Below are positions 8,790-14,708 of a DNA stretch of 22,588 bases, in pieces. The stretch spans positions 1 through 22,588 of the forward strand of contig JAEZLJ010000179.1 in NCBI GenBank assembly GCA_023415275.1, in the 5' to 3' direction. Position numbers and translations under genes: made by a program. The stretch is from Bacteroidota bacterium. GTDB lineage: Bacteria; Bacteroidota; Bacteroidia; Chitinophagales; Chitinophagaceae. The first letter of the stretch is position 1. Each line of letters begins with the position of its first letter. The notes beneath the pieces were generated by a model. The model made no database searches, was not told where the DNA came from, and saw only the letters and a list, made by a program, of their open reading frames with translations.

Positions 8790-10094
8790 ATGGAAATACA
8801 GAGACCTGAAGAAGTAGTATATAATCGACCTGTAAAGATACTGGCTGTTGATGACAGGGAAGATAACCTGCTGTCAATAGAAACTATCCTGGAACAGGAG
8901 GATTATACAGTTGTGAAAGCCACATCAGGCCGGGCTGCGCTGAAGATATTGTTGTCTGAACAGGATTTTACCCTGATCCTGATGGATGTTCAGATGCCAG
9001 ATATGAATGGTTTTGAGACGGCCTCACTTATCTATCAAAGGGAAAAGCTTAAGCATATTCCAATTATATTCATTACCGCTCATAACCAGGGCGAGGAAAG
9101 AATGTATGAAGGTTATAAGATGGGTGGTGTTGATTTTATTTATAAGCCGATCAACCCTGAGCTGTTGCGTTATAAAGTGAGTGTTTTCGTGGATCTATAC
9201 AAGAAAACAGCTCAATTGATCCATCATGAAAAAAATCTGCTTGCAGCCAATAAGAAACTGGAAAAAGAGATAGAAGAACGCAGGGTTTCTGAAGAAAAAG
9301 TGCGATTGCTGAACCAACAACTGGTGCAGAATAACCAGCAATTGAAAAATACAATTGAAGAACTGGACCGTTTTGCCTATGTAGCATCGCATGACCTCCA
9401 GGAGCCATTGCGCAAGATCCTTGTTTTCAGCGATAAGATACTGACAAAGTATGGCAATGTGATTGACCATGAAATGGATAAAAGCCTGTCTAAGATCGTC
9501 AAGGCTTCAGAACGGATGCAGTTGCTTATCAATGATTTATTGCGATTTTCTAGGAACAGTTCCAATAGCGAAGATTTTTCATCCATCAATCTTGAGGAAC
9601 TCATTACAGAGGTATTGAATGATATGGAGGTAGATATTGAGCGCAGCCAGGCCCAGGTGAAAATTGATAATTTACCACAGATCTGGGGTATATCCAGTCA
9701 AATGCGGCAGCTATTTCAAAACCTGGTAAGTAATTCCCTCAAATTCCGGAAAAAGCATTTGAATCCTGTTATTCATATTTATTCCGAATCTAAAATATTG
9801 GCCAACGGGCAGAATATGCAATTGGGTCGCATTGTCATACAGGATAATGGTATTGGGTTTGACCCCAAATTTGCCGGTGATATTTTTACCGTATTCAAGC
9901 GGTTGCATAGTTACCATGAATTTGAAGGCAGCGGTGTTGGATTATCCATTTGTAAAAAGATCGTGGAAAGACATAATGGGTATATTTCAGCGGCGAGTGA
10001 TATTGGTGTTGGTGCTAAATTTATTATTGATCTTCCTTTGCCTACAGCAGAACTAGTAAATACTACAATGTTTGAAAAGATCAAAAGTGATTAG
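8790..10094 (+). CDS. Receiver-histidine kinase protein (REC, coiled coil, HisKA, HATPase)
   Basis: A 434-residue cytosolic protein. The N-terminal receiver (about 15-135) has the acidic pair Asp21-Asp22 (VDDREDN), predicted phospho-Asp66 (LMDVQMPDMNG) and the Lys-Pro pair in IYKPINPE. A coiled coil (about 140-190, KKLEKEIEERRVSEEKVRLL) leads to a bacteriophytochrome-class HisKA with His201 in YVASHDLQEPLRK. The ATPase domain shows NLVSNSLKFRK, DNGIGFDP and GSGVGLSICKKIVERHNG. The gene starts 38 bp after the giant hybrid kinase on the same strand, so co-transcription is likely. The receiver could take phosphate from the upstream kinase and control this kinase's own activity, but no response regulator with an output domain follows. 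That partnership is inferred from adjacency only. Confidence 0.93.
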   Translation: MEIQRPEEVVYNRPVKILAVDDREDNLLSIETILEQEDYTVVKATSGRAALKILLSEQDFTLILMDVQMPDMNGFETASLIYQREKLKHIPIIFITAHNQGEERMYEGYKMGGVDFIYKPINPELLRYKVSVFVDLYKKTAQLIHHEKNLLAANKKLEKEIEERRVSEEKVRLLNQQLVQNNQQLKNTIEELDRFAYVASHDLQEPLRKILVFSDKILTKYGNVIDHEMDKSLSKIVKASERMQLLINDLLRFSRNSSNSEDFSSINLEELITEVLNDMEVDIERSQAQVKIDNLPQIWGISSQMRQLFQNLVSNSLKFRKKHLNPVIHIYSESKILANGQNMQLGRIVIQDNGIGFDPKFAGDIFTVFKRLHSYHEFEGSGVGLSICKKIVERHNGYISAASDIGVGAKFIIDLPLPTAELVNTTMFEKIKSD

Positions 10095-10287
10095 CTTCTG
10101 GTAATAAATAATCTCCGTTTTTTCCATTGGAAGATTCTTGACTGTCTTTCCGGGGCCAGGATCATTTAGGGGTTTGAAATTAAAGCCGGATCAGCTATAC
10201 AGAGGGATTTCGCGACATCTATATTTGCCTATAATTTATATTATGTTAAATAGGCTGCACAGGGCATGTTTGTATTTTTCTTGGCTC

Positions 10288-10359
10288 TGCTTCCAGAGAG
10301 ACGTGATATTAGTAAAGTCTTTACCTGGGGCTTCTATCCTTTTGGTGGGTAGATAATTT
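10288..10359. repeat. Imperfect direct repeat, copy A (about 72 bp)
   Basis: Begins TGCTTCCAGAGAGACGTG and ends GGGTAGATAATTT. It matches copy B at 11840-11912 with one 1-bp gap and scattered substitutions. The runs TAGTAAAGTCTTTA (14 bp) and 10327-10346 (20 bp, GGGGCTTCTATCCTTTTGGT) are identical in both. The two copies bracket the DUF4160-DUF2442 pair and the broken DUF2158 gene. The role is unknown: a dispersed intergenic element or an integration footprint are both possible. Confidence 0.8.
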
Positions 10360-10366
10360 TGGAGAG
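10349..10366. repeat. 18-bp direct repeat, first copy
   Basis: GTAGATAATTTTGGAGAG overlaps the 3' end of repeat copy A and recurs at 10439-10456 with one mismatch (17 of 18). A more degenerate form lies at the end of copy B (from 11902). Confidence 0.7.
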
Positions 10367-10438
10367 CGTATATTAGCCTTATGATTTGGATATTATTAGA
10401 ATCAGTAACTACATACCTTATTGAGAATCTATTAGGCC

Positions 10439-10456
10439 GTAGATAATTTCGGAGAG
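10439..10456. repeat. 18-bp direct repeat, second copy
   Basis: GTAGATAATTTCGGAGAG, 17 of 18 identical to 10349-10366 and exactly 90 bp downstream of it. Unlike copies A and B it lacks the upstream ~60-bp arm, so this is a partial copy of the larger repeat or its core. Confidence 0.7.
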
Positions 10457-10465
10457 GTTGACTGA

Positions 10466-10495
10466 AATAAAAAAGCCTCCATTTATGAAGGCTTT
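10466..10495 (-). terminator. Intrinsic terminator of the DUF4160-DUF2442 pair
   Basis: On the minus strand, about 25 bp after the DUF2442 stop, AAAGCCTTCAT and ATGGAGGCTTT form an 11-bp stem with one mismatch and a 2-nt loop. A run of six T follows. Stem, loop and U-tract have the order expected for a Rho-independent terminator on the minus strand. Confidence 0.85.
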
Positions 10496-10519
10496 AATAT
10501 CGTCTCATTTGGTATTCAA

Positions 10520-10810
10520 TTAGTCAATATATCCTCTGTATAAAGTGTCTATTGGAAATATTATATCCCAATTCTTACCCCACACCAAATTCCCATTCTC
10601 TATCTTAAACTTCTTAAAGTTATTAGGATTTTTATACTTACTAAGAAACCCGTGTCCTTTTGCTTTAAGAAAATTTCCAAAATCAACCATCTTCTGCTTT
10701 TGGTCAGTAAATGAAATAAGTAGCCTATAGCCATCAACGTATGTGGCTCTTTCAACCTTTACTCTGTTATGAGTATTTGTCTGTTTCACTATTATATGCT
10801 CCTTATACAT
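10520..10810 (-). CDS. DUF2442 domain protein
   Basis: 96 residues. The recognisable DUF2442 core is VERATYVDGYRLLISFTD (residues about 19-36), then the hydrophobic-basic VDFGNFLKAKG, FKKFKIENGNLVWGKNWDI and a final DTLY, the usual end of this domain. DUF2442 proteins are small, cytosolic and uncharacterised, and are very often encoded next to a DUF4160 gene, as here. The ATG at 10810 lies 1 bp after the DUF4160 stop, so the two are translationally coupled, and the terminator at 10466-10495 closes the unit. A toxin-antitoxin or mobile-cassette role has been suggested for such pairs from genomic context only; the sequence does not prove it. The DNA is more AT-rich than the flanking operons. 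Confidence 0.85.
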   Translation of the reverse strand: MYKEHIIVKQTNTHNRVKVERATYVDGYRLLISFTDQKQKMVDFGNFLKAKGHGFLSKYKNPNNFKKFKIENGNLVWGKNWDIIFPIDTLYRGYID

Positions 10811-10811
10811 T

Positions 10812-11171
10812 CTATTGCAAACCTAATAATTTACTAATAACATTTTGCTTTTTTAATTTTTTATTGACTTTGTCACAGCTAACCTGCTTGTTATCAATAA
10901 AAACTCTATTCCATTTCTTTACAATATCCTCTCTGAAAACATTAATAAACAATGTTATTTCTTTCCTTTCCCTTCCATTAAAGACTTGACAGCCCTTAAC
11001 TTTCTTAAATGTTACAATAAATGTGCCTTTATCATTAACATTTTTAAAATGCTCATCCTCTATTTCAACCTTCATTTCTTGGTCACCTTTCTGTACATGA
11101 ACGTGAATTGGTCTATGGTCATCGGAATAAAATAAAAAAACGTACCCAATGTACTCATAGAGTTTTGGCAT
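10812..11171 (-). CDS. DUF4160 domain protein
   Basis: 119 residues. The N-terminus MPKLYEYIGYVFLFYSDDHR followed by PIHVHVQKGDQEMKVEI is the signature of DUF4160 (short aromatic strand, then DHxPxHxHV and a charged strand). The second half (NDKGTFIVTFKKVKGCQVFNG) is less conserved and Lys-rich; it may carry a helical extension that shorter DUF4160 proteins (about 80-90 residues) lack. It is the first gene of a two-gene unit with the DUF2442 gene 1 bp downstream. Biochemical function is unknown; the conserved His residues suggest metal or nucleic-acid binding only as speculation. The AT-rich composition fits acquired DNA. Confidence 0.85.
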   Translation of the reverse strand: MPKLYEYIGYVFLFYSDDHRPIHVHVQKGDQEMKVEIEDEHFKNVNDKGTFIVTFKKVKGCQVFNGRERKEITLFINVFREDIVKKWNRVFIDNKQVSCDKVNKKLKKQNVISKLLGLQ

Positions 11172-11262
11172 TCGCTAATTTAATAAGCCTAATATGAATT
11201 GCAAAGAACTTTAATATTTTCTTCTAATTATTTATCTTTCCGACTAACTAAAATCTAAGCCA

Positions 11263-11454
11263 ATGGCAAATGAAACATTTCGACCGGGTGACATTGTTCA
11301 ATTAAAATCTGGTAGTCCTGCCTTTACCGTTTAACCTTCAGGCCCAGAAACTACAAGAGTTTATTGGTATGTTACAGAAAGAAACCAAGTTGAAATGAAG
11401 GATATTCCAACAGCAACTTTGAAATTTTACGAATCTACTATTTCAGTTGCTTAA
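11263..11454 (+). pseudogene. DUF2158 (YodC-like) small protein gene with in-frame TAA at codon 24
   Basis: From ATG at 11263 the frame reads MANETFRPGDIVQLKSGSPA then FTV, which matches the start of the DUF2158/YodC family (GDxVxLKSGxPxMTV). Codon 24 is TAA (11332-11334). The same frame then continues without further stops through VYWYVTERNQVEMKDIPTAT and LKFY to a normal TAA at 11452, at the length (63 codons) and with the C-terminal leucine-lysine element expected for the family. A single base change from a sense codon would explain this. Most likely a recently inactivated gene; readthrough, or a sequencing or assembly error, cannot be excluded from the sequence alone. Confidence 0.75.
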
Positions 11455-11554
11455 TGTAATTGAATATTTTTTCAGCGTTTTCTAAAAGTTCCTCATTAGT
11501 GTTTGAAAATTGCTTCGCAATTTCTAAACATTTAAGTTTTAATTCTTCATTCAT
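11438..11554 (-). CDS. Possible 38-residue protein of unknown function
   Basis: ATG at 11554 opens a frame beginning MNEELKLKCLEIAKQFSNTN and ending in an IKQLK tail at a TAG (11440-11438). The product would be a short, charged amphipathic helix pair, rich in Glu and Lys. Such short helical proteins occur in Bacteroidota accessory and phage-like DNA, which is the only support beyond the clean frame. It is convergent with, and overlaps by 17 bp, the 3' end of the broken DUF2158 gene. The A/T-rich upstream DNA gives no useful ribosome-binding evidence. Confidence 0.35.
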   Translation of the reverse strand: MNEELKLKCLEIAKQFSNTNEELLENAEKIFNYIKQLK

Positions 11555-11598
11555 CCGATTAAATTTTTTAATTTTAAATCGGAATTTAATTTATTAAG

Positions 11599-11640
11599 AA
11601 CCTCAAACAGTTTCTACTATTTGGGGTTTTCGCTTTTTAT
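11599..11640 (+). terminator. Rho-independent terminator (plus strand)
   Basis: AACCTCAAA (11599-11607) pairs with TTTGGGGTT (11620-11628), nine pairs including one G-T, around a 12-nt loop, and is followed by a T-rich tail (TTCGCTTTTTAT). It lies about 145 bp after the DUF2158 frame on the same strand and probably ended that transcription unit. Confidence 0.65.
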
Positions 11641-11677
11641 ACAATCATGCCCTTTACAAGTTGCCTACCTTCTGTTC

Positions 11678-11776
11678 ATCAGCCCCGCTTCGTCATTGCA
11701 GGGAAATGGGAAGCAATGACACCCTGCCACTTTCAAGCCTATGGCTTGATTATACACCTATCGGTGTTAGGCTGAT
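11678..11776. repeat. Cluster of nested inverted repeats in non-coding DNA
   Basis: Four inverted repeats lie within 99 bp: an outer ATCAGCC/GGCTGAT pair (11678-11684 with 11770-11776); GTCATTGC/GCAATGAC (11692-11699 with 11713-11720, 13-nt spacer); TCAAGCC/GGCTTGA (11733-11739 with 11743-11749, 3-nt loop); and ACACC/GGTGT (11754-11758 with 11763-11767). The drawing is a closed outer stem with three inner hairpins, which could be a structured RNA, a cruciform-type recombination site or a dispersed palindromic repeat; the GTCATTGC...GAAGCAATGAC hairpin resembles common intergenic palindromes. The stretch 11555-12062 has no other gene that I can support. Confidence 0.5.
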
Positions 11777-11839
11777 AGAAGAAAAAATACAAACAGCCGC
11801 CACGCACAAAGGCTAACCTATTTAGACATAATAATAAGT

Positions 11840-11912
11840 TGCTTCTTAGAGAGACGTGCTTTTAGTAAAGTCTTTATGAGGGGCTTCTATCCTTTTGGTC
11901 GGTAGAAAATTT
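11840..11912. repeat. Imperfect direct repeat, copy B (about 73 bp)
   Basis: Second copy of the element at 10288-10359, in the same orientation, about 1.5 kb away. Shared blocks include GAGAGACGTG, TAGTAAAGTCTTTA and the 20-bp run at 11880-11899. One extra base sits near the 5' end. In the frame where copy A would encode RDVILVKSL, copy B has a TGA soon afterwards, so the conservation is not that of a protein. Confidence 0.8.
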
Positions 11913-12062
11913 GATAAGGCTTTTATATATTGAGAGCTGTGGCTTTTATAAATCCTTTTTGAATCACTTGGTAGCTTGTTGGAAGTTTTTTACGAATCTG
12001 TAAAATATCAGAAGTTCAATCGTAAAAATGGTGAATAATTGTTGGAGAAGTTTGATTGTGGG

Positions 12063-12287
12063 TTATATAGCTAAATGCTGTTGGCATTGTTCGCAAACAC
12101 TTAAGTCATTTACGGCCAGTTCAGGAAGAAATGACCGTAAGTTTTCTGCTAAATATCCTGGAGTAATTTTATCTGGCATTTCTGGCTTATAGCCTAAAGA
12201 TTGACAAACTATACATTGGTTCAGCCATCTTTTAGCTTCTGGATATTGTTTCAGGTAAGAATCCTTATCTCTGCTTTTACTGCTCAT
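12063..12287 (-). CDS. Small protein with paired CxxC motifs, probable zinc-binding, unknown function
   Basis: 74 residues, charged N-terminus and no membrane segment. Two CxxC pairs, Cys25-Cys28 (NQCIVCQSLGYKP) and Cys65-Cys68 (VCEQCQQH, with His71 nearby), are about 37 residues apart and would form one zinc-ribbon-like site. The middle (ITPGYLAENLRSFLPELAV) looks helical. I do not recognise a named family, though the composition and clean frame look like a genuine conserved hypothetical. It stands between the repeat-rich gap and the glycerol operon on the same strand as the latter; a 120-bp gap after glpF makes independent transcription possible. Confidence 0.65.
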   Translation of the reverse strand: MSSKSRDKDSYLKQYPEAKRWLNQCIVCQSLGYKPEMPDKITPGYLAENLRSFLPELAVNDLSVCEQCQQHLAI

Positions 12288-12407
12288 CCTGTAAATTTAA
12301 AGGTTTGGGTTCCAGCGAGACCTGTTATCAAATACCTTAAAGGCAGGATTCTGAATTGATAATACAGTTCAACTTTAACAGCTATCATATACCTATTTAA
12401 AATTATC

Positions 12408-13121
12408 TTATAGATTATGGATGGCATTGAACACGATGGCCCCCAATAAAGCCCCAACTACCGGACCGGCGATAGGTATCCAACTATATCTCCAGTCACT
12501 GGTACCCTTATTTTTCATTGGTAAAATAGCATGTATGATGCGTGGGCCAAGATCCCTGGCTGGATTGATTGCATATCCTGTTGTACCTCCAAGGCTTAAT
12601 CCTATGCCTAATACCAACAGCGCCACAGGCAATGCATCCAGGGCACCCAGGCTGTTATCAGGGGAAGCCATATAAAGCACACTGATGACCAGGATGAAAG
12701 TACCAATTATCTCACTGATCAGGTTATGCGTGGTATTTCGAATGGCCGGTATGGTAGCAAAGCAAGCCAGTTTTGAAGCCTGGTCTTCTGTAGCATTAAA
12801 ATGTAATTGGTAAGTCAGCCACACAATAAAAGCACCTGCCATGGCCCCAATAAGTTGGCCCCCAAGATATAATGGTATAGTGTCAATGCTGATCTTACCC
12901 AGGTAGGCAAAGGCTAAAGTGATGGCAGGATTCAGATGGGCGCCGCTGGTTTTGGCTGCCACAAATACTCCAACAAAAACTGCTATAGCCCAACCAAAAG
13001 TGATGACGATCCAACCACTGTTATTACCCTTGGTCTTGTTAAGTACTACGTTCGCCACCACTCCATTACCTAAAATAATGAGCAATGCCGTTCCAATGAG
13101 TTCAGATATGAATATTGACAT
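12408..13121 (-). CDS. glpF: Glycerol uptake facilitator (aquaglyceroporin, MIP family)
   Basis: A 237-residue six-helix inner-membrane channel for passive glycerol entry. Both pore half-helices carry NPA: Asn64-Ala66 in AHLNPAITLA and Asn186-Ala188 in GYAINPARDLGPR. The Asp directly after NPAR is the marker that separates glycerol facilitators from water-specific aquaporins, which supports glycerol as the substrate. Length is somewhat below E. coli GlpF (281) but normal for the family. The gene starts 15 bp after the glycerol kinase stop, the classic glpK-glpF pairing (here kinase first), so glycerol entering the cell is trapped as glycerol 3-phosphate. It is the last gene of the apparent minus-strand operon; no clear terminator hairpin is visible in the 120 bp that follow. 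Confidence 0.95.
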   Translation of the reverse strand: MSIFISELIGTALLIILGNGVVANVVLNKTKGNNSGWIVITFGWAIAVFVGVFVAAKTSGAHLNPAITLAFAYLGKISIDTIPLYLGGQLIGAMAGAFIVWLTYQLHFNATEDQASKLACFATIPAIRNTTHNLISEIIGTFILVISVLYMASPDNSLGALDALPVALLVLGIGLSLGGTTGYAINPARDLGPRIIHAILPMKNKGTSDWRYSWIPIAGPVVGALLGAIVFNAIHNL

Positions 13122-13136
13122 ATGAAGGTTTGATGA

Positions 13137-14636
13137 TTAGTTTTCCAATTCGCCCCACACCTGGGCCGCCTTAATTGCAGTGTGCCATTTTTGTATTTGC
13201 TTTTGACGTATGCCTGTTTCTATGGCTGGCTCAAATGTTCTTTCTTCTTTCCAGTACTGTTCAATTTCCGACAGGTCTTTCCAAAGGCCAACTGCCAAAC
13301 CTGCCAGGTAAGCAGCTCCTGCCGCCGTGGTTTCGGTTATCCGTGGCCGTATCACCGCACATCCCAGCATGTCACTTTGAAATTGCATGAGTAGATCATT
13401 GACCGTAGCACCGCCATCTACTCTTATTTGTTTGATAGCAATGCCTGCATCTGCATTCATGGCCTGCAATACATCCATGGTTTGAAAGGCAATACTTTCA
13501 ATGGAAGCCCGTGCAATATGCGCTGCAGTGGTACCACGGGTAATCCCCATCATAGTACCCCGGGCATGCTGGTTCCAGTAAGGTGCCCCCAGTCCTGCAA
13601 ATGAAGGCACAAAATAAACCCCTCCATTATCTTCCACAGAGGAAGCCAGCTTTTCTATCTCTCCGGAACTCTTTATTATTCCTAACCCATCCCGGAGCCA
13701 CTGGACCACTGCCCCGGCAATAAAAACCCCACCTTCCAATGCATAGTGTGTGGTATCACCTATTTTCCAGGCAATGGTAGTCAATAGATTATTTTTAGAT
13801 AAGATGGGCTGTGTGCCTGTATTCATTAACATAAAACAACCGGTGCCATAGGTATTCTTTACCATGCCTGGCTGCGTGCACATCTGACCAAAAAGTGCAG
13901 CCTGCTGATCTCCTGCTATACCACTTATAGGAATGTTCACACCAGTGAGCACCTGGTTAGTATAACCGTAAACTTCGCTACTGGAGCGTACTTCGGGAAG
14001 CATAGCTGCAGGAATATCAAATAGTTTCAGCATCTTTTCATCCCACTGCAAGGTGTTGATATTATACAACATGGTACGGGAAGCATTGGTAACATCTGTG
14101 GCATGCACTTTTCCATTGGTGAGCTTGAATAGCAACCAGGCATCCACGGTACCAAAACAGAGATCTCCCCTGCCGGCTTTTTCCCTGGCCCCTTCTACAT
14201 TATCCAATATCCATTTGACCTTGGTGGCAGAGAAATAAGCGTCGGGGATCAGGCCTGTGCGTTTTTGAATATCTTCTGCATAACCCTGTTTCTTCAGTTC
14301 ATCGCAATAGGATGCAGTTCTCCTGTCCTGCCATACAATGGCTTTATAAATAGGCTGATGGGTAGTACGATCCCAAACAACCGTTGTTTCCCGCTGGTTG
14401 GTAATTCCAATGGCAGCGATGTTCTGCGTGGAAAGTCCGGCCTTAACTATTGCTTCCGCTGCAACGCCTAATTGCGTATACCAGATCTCGTTAGCGTCAT
14501 GCTCTACCCATCCCGGCTCGGGGAAGAACTGGGTGAACTCTTTTTGTGCAACAGATACGACTTCTCCCTGCTTATTGAATACTATGGCCCTGGAGCTGGT
14601 GGTTCCCTGGTCAAACGATAAGATGTATTGTGACAT
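13137..14636 (-). CDS. glpK: Glycerol kinase
   Basis: Phosphorylates glycerol to sn-glycerol 3-phosphate with ATP in the cytoplasm. 499 residues, against about 500 for characterised enzymes. N-terminal phosphate-binding motif SFDQGTTSSRAIVF, substrate-site segments GITNQRETTVVWDR and AIVWQDRRT, and the catalytic-Asp segment SGIAGDQQAALFGQ; the C-terminal ATPase half has GAVVQWLRDGLGII and the FGGY-family segment IKQIRVDGGATVNDLLMQFQ. It lies 72 bp after the alpha-galactosidase and 15 bp before glpF. Its presence at the end of an outer-membrane uptake and hydrolase operon is what suggests that glycerol is a product of the pathway. No glpD is in the window. Confidence 0.97.
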   Translation of the reverse strand: MSQYILSFDQGTTSSRAIVFNKQGEVVSVAQKEFTQFFPEPGWVEHDANEIWYTQLGVAAEAIVKAGLSTQNIAAIGITNQRETTVVWDRTTHQPIYKAIVWQDRRTASYCDELKKQGYAEDIQKRTGLIPDAYFSATKVKWILDNVEGAREKAGRGDLCFGTVDAWLLFKLTNGKVHATDVTNASRTMLYNINTLQWDEKMLKLFDIPAAMLPEVRSSSEVYGYTNQVLTGVNIPISGIAGDQQAALFGQMCTQPGMVKNTYGTGCFMLMNTGTQPILSKNNLLTTIAWKIGDTTHYALEGGVFIAGAVVQWLRDGLGIIKSSGEIEKLASSVEDNGGVYFVPSFAGLGAPYWNQHARGTMMGITRGTTAAHIARASIESIAFQTMDVLQAMNADAGIAIKQIRVDGGATVNDLLMQFQSDMLGCAVIRPRITETTAAGAAYLAGLAVGLWKDLSEIEQYWKEERTFEPAIETGIRQKQIQKWHTAIKAAQVWGELEN

Positions 14637-14708
14637 GTCCTTTCTTAAAAAATTTTATAATGGTACGTTGTTATTTCAGAATATTCAAACAATACTTATT
14701 TCTTAAAA

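Larger units (their letters stand above)
10095..10519. other. Intergenic segment without a supported gene; carries repeats and a minus-strand terminator
   Basis: This 425-bp stretch separates the kinase gene from the DUF2442 gene. It holds repeat copy A (10288-10359), two copies of an 18-bp motif (10349-10366 and 10439-10456) and the terminator of the minus-strand gene pair (10466-10495). The only longer plus-strand reading frame (10138-10356) begins with TTG, has no recognisable domain and ends inside the repeat; I do not call it. No clear terminator for the kinase genes was found after 10094. Confidence 0.6.

Noticed and set aside
10138..10356. A 72-codon plus-strand frame in the intergenic DNA
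   Set aside because: It starts with TTG, has no recognisable domain, and its end lies in repeat copy A; the matching frame in copy B contains a stop.
11663..11772. Integron attC-like site (GCCTACC ... GTTAGGC)
   Set aside because: GTTAGGC fits the right core consensus, but the left core has a mismatch in its conserved AAC and the inner arms do not pair as attC arms should. No integron integrase is in the window.
12288..12407. Terminator expected after glpF
   Set aside because: No convincing stem with a T-tract on the minus strand was found, so none is called.
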